Below are positions 45,430 to 46,276 of a DNA stretch of 46,276 nt, piece by piece. The stretch is from a virus. The position numbers and the translations under genes are program-made. The stretch covers positions 1 through 46,276 of IMG/VR virus record IMGVR_UViG_3300020433_000012. One strand, given 5' to 3'. The first letter of the stretch is position 1. Each line of letters begins with the position of its first letter. Below the pieces are notes generated by a model that ran no database searches, was not told where the DNA came from, and saw nothing but the letters and a program-made list of their open reading frames with translations.

Positions 45430-46276
45430 ACCTAACGTAGGACAAGACTACGAAAATCTTAATTCACAATTTGGTGTAGAACCTACTGCACATGAAATCA
45501 ATGAAAATCTTCTATTCAATAGTGAGTTATTGAATCGTTGCCGTCAGGAATGTCAACCAATTGATTATTTGGTTGTCAAATATGGTGGTAAGATGATTAA
45601 TAATGAATTACAACTAGTTAACATTCATACAATACATCCAGCAGGTAAAGAGATAAGGAATAATAAAACTCTGAAAGTAAAGTCAAAAGGATTTCAGATT
45701 AGGTCTGACACCAATATCAATGAAAAACAAAAGAATAGTGTTCTTAACGATATTTGGAATGGATATTGGAAACCTAGTAGACCTGCAATAGTATTATTTC
45801 GTTTACCTAAAGAGTATGAATACGATAATGTTAAAGAGGGTGTTCGAGTAATCTGGGGTATTGTTGATGGGTCACACCGTTTTGCTGCTGCTAGTGATGC
45901 TAATCAAGAAAATCTTATCACTTGGTTGATTGACATGCCACTTAATAAAATTCCTAAGTTTGCTAATGCTGAACTAAACAGAGTTGACTGTCGTCAATTA
46001 GAAAGAGATCCATTAGATGTTGCTGCATCAATTTGTAATGATATTTTGGATGAAGAATCTGATCTCTATGCAAAACTTGAAAATGCAGAGGATGGAGAAA
46101 AAGATAAGATTTTGCGTGATGAAATAAGAACTTATAATTATAGTCATCACATGGAGATTGATGGTATTCTTCGTAAGATTCAACATAATCCTAACGTAGT
46201 TGTTGATCGTAAACAGTATGGTTCAGATCAAATGAAGAACTATATTGCAGAACATGTAATCAACTGGAGTAAAACT
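45416..46276 (+). CDS. ParB/Srx-like protein, N-terminal part (runs off the window)
   Basis: The frame is open for 287 codons to the last base. The region VIWGIVDGSHRFAAASDANQ at about residues 145-165 has the G-(S)-H-R-F core of the ParB/sulfiredoxin fold, preceded by PSRPAIVLFRLPKEYEYD. Phages carry ParB-like proteins as CTP-dependent DNA binders, nucleases or nucleotide hydrolases; the subtype cannot be told. A later helical part (SICNDILDEESDLYAKLENA) follows. The gene overlaps the preceding one. Confidence 0.7.
   Translation, partial: MTTTEPNVGQDYENLNSQFGVEPTAHEINENLLFNSELLNRCRQECQPIDYLVVKYGGKMINNELQLVNIHTIHPAGKEIRNNKTLKVKSKGFQIRSDTNINEKQKNSVLNDIWNGYWKPSRPAIVLFRLPKEYEYDNVKEGVRVIWGIVDGSHRFAAASDANQENLITWLIDMPLNKIPKFANAELNRVDCRQLERDPLDVAASICNDILDEESDLYAKLENAEDGEKDKILRDEIRTYNYSHHMEIDGILRKIQHNPNVVVDRKQYGSDQMKNYIAEHVINWSKT

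Noticed and set aside
1-46276. CRISPR array, insertion sequence, integrase or attachment site
   Set aside because: Searched by eye; no regularly spaced repeats, transposase or recombinase motifs, or tRNA-like attachment site were seen.

Overview
This window is a segment of a T4-like cyanophage (marine cyanomyovirus) genome. Evidence: AT-rich dense coding, ATGA/TAATG stop-start overlaps, T4 core genes (gp32, gp53, gp48, gp4, gp54, gp26, gp27, gp5, probable gp33), ThyX and PhoH, and photosynthesis-linked auxiliary genes (psbD, a CP12-like gene, a CpeT-like gene, a PebS-type bilin reductase, a PsbN-like gene). The host is a marine Synechococcus or Prochlorococcus. A short insertion in D2 hints at the Prochlorococcus side, but that is inference.

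Layout. 1-5861: the 3' end of psbD, a 448-nt gene-free stretch holding a promoter, a strongly structured RNA and its terminator, a large virion protein, and a secreted outer-membrane-barrel protein. 5922-12445: replication and nucleotide genes (glutaredoxin, thyX, phoH, a RecB-like exonuclease, probable gp33, a DUF1825 protein, gp32) with small hypotheticals. 12518-14525, minus strand: gp53 and gp48. 14562-28043, plus strand: gp4, gp54, gp26 (with a probable -1 frameshift extension in the gp51 position), two paralogous tape-measure-like proteins (the second carrying two cell-wall hydrolase domains), gp27, an auxiliary trio (CP12-like, CpeT-like, bilin reductase) and gp5. 28047-30180: a tightly overlapping operon of small proteins, mostly membrane-bound, including the PsbN-like gene. 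30197-31558: a 2-oxoglutarate/Fe(II) oxygenase and small genes. 31601-43907: virion and tail-fibre proteins ending in a cassette of related glycine-rich adhesin genes. 43952-46276: a string of very small early-type genes and a ParB-like protein that runs off the end.

Regulation can be read directly. Late promoters are (C/T/N)TAAATA or ATAAATA boxes just upstream of structural and replication genes. Early-type promoters are sigma70-like (TTGACA-N16/17-TATAAT), and four of them are physically merged with a rho-independent terminator whose stem or loop contains the -35 box. At 1636-1666 a late promoter box sits so that its transcript should start inside a terminator stem and escape termination.

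The observations most worth following are the structured RNA at 1045-1259, the slippery heptamer joining gp26 to the next frame, the modular glycine-rich adhesin cassette, the substituted catalytic aspartate in the bilin reductase, the transfer of cell-wall hydrolase activity from the gp5 spike to a tape-measure paralog, and the operon of tiny membrane proteins with a PsbN-like member. No tRNA, CRISPR, integrase, transposase or reverse transcriptase was recognised.
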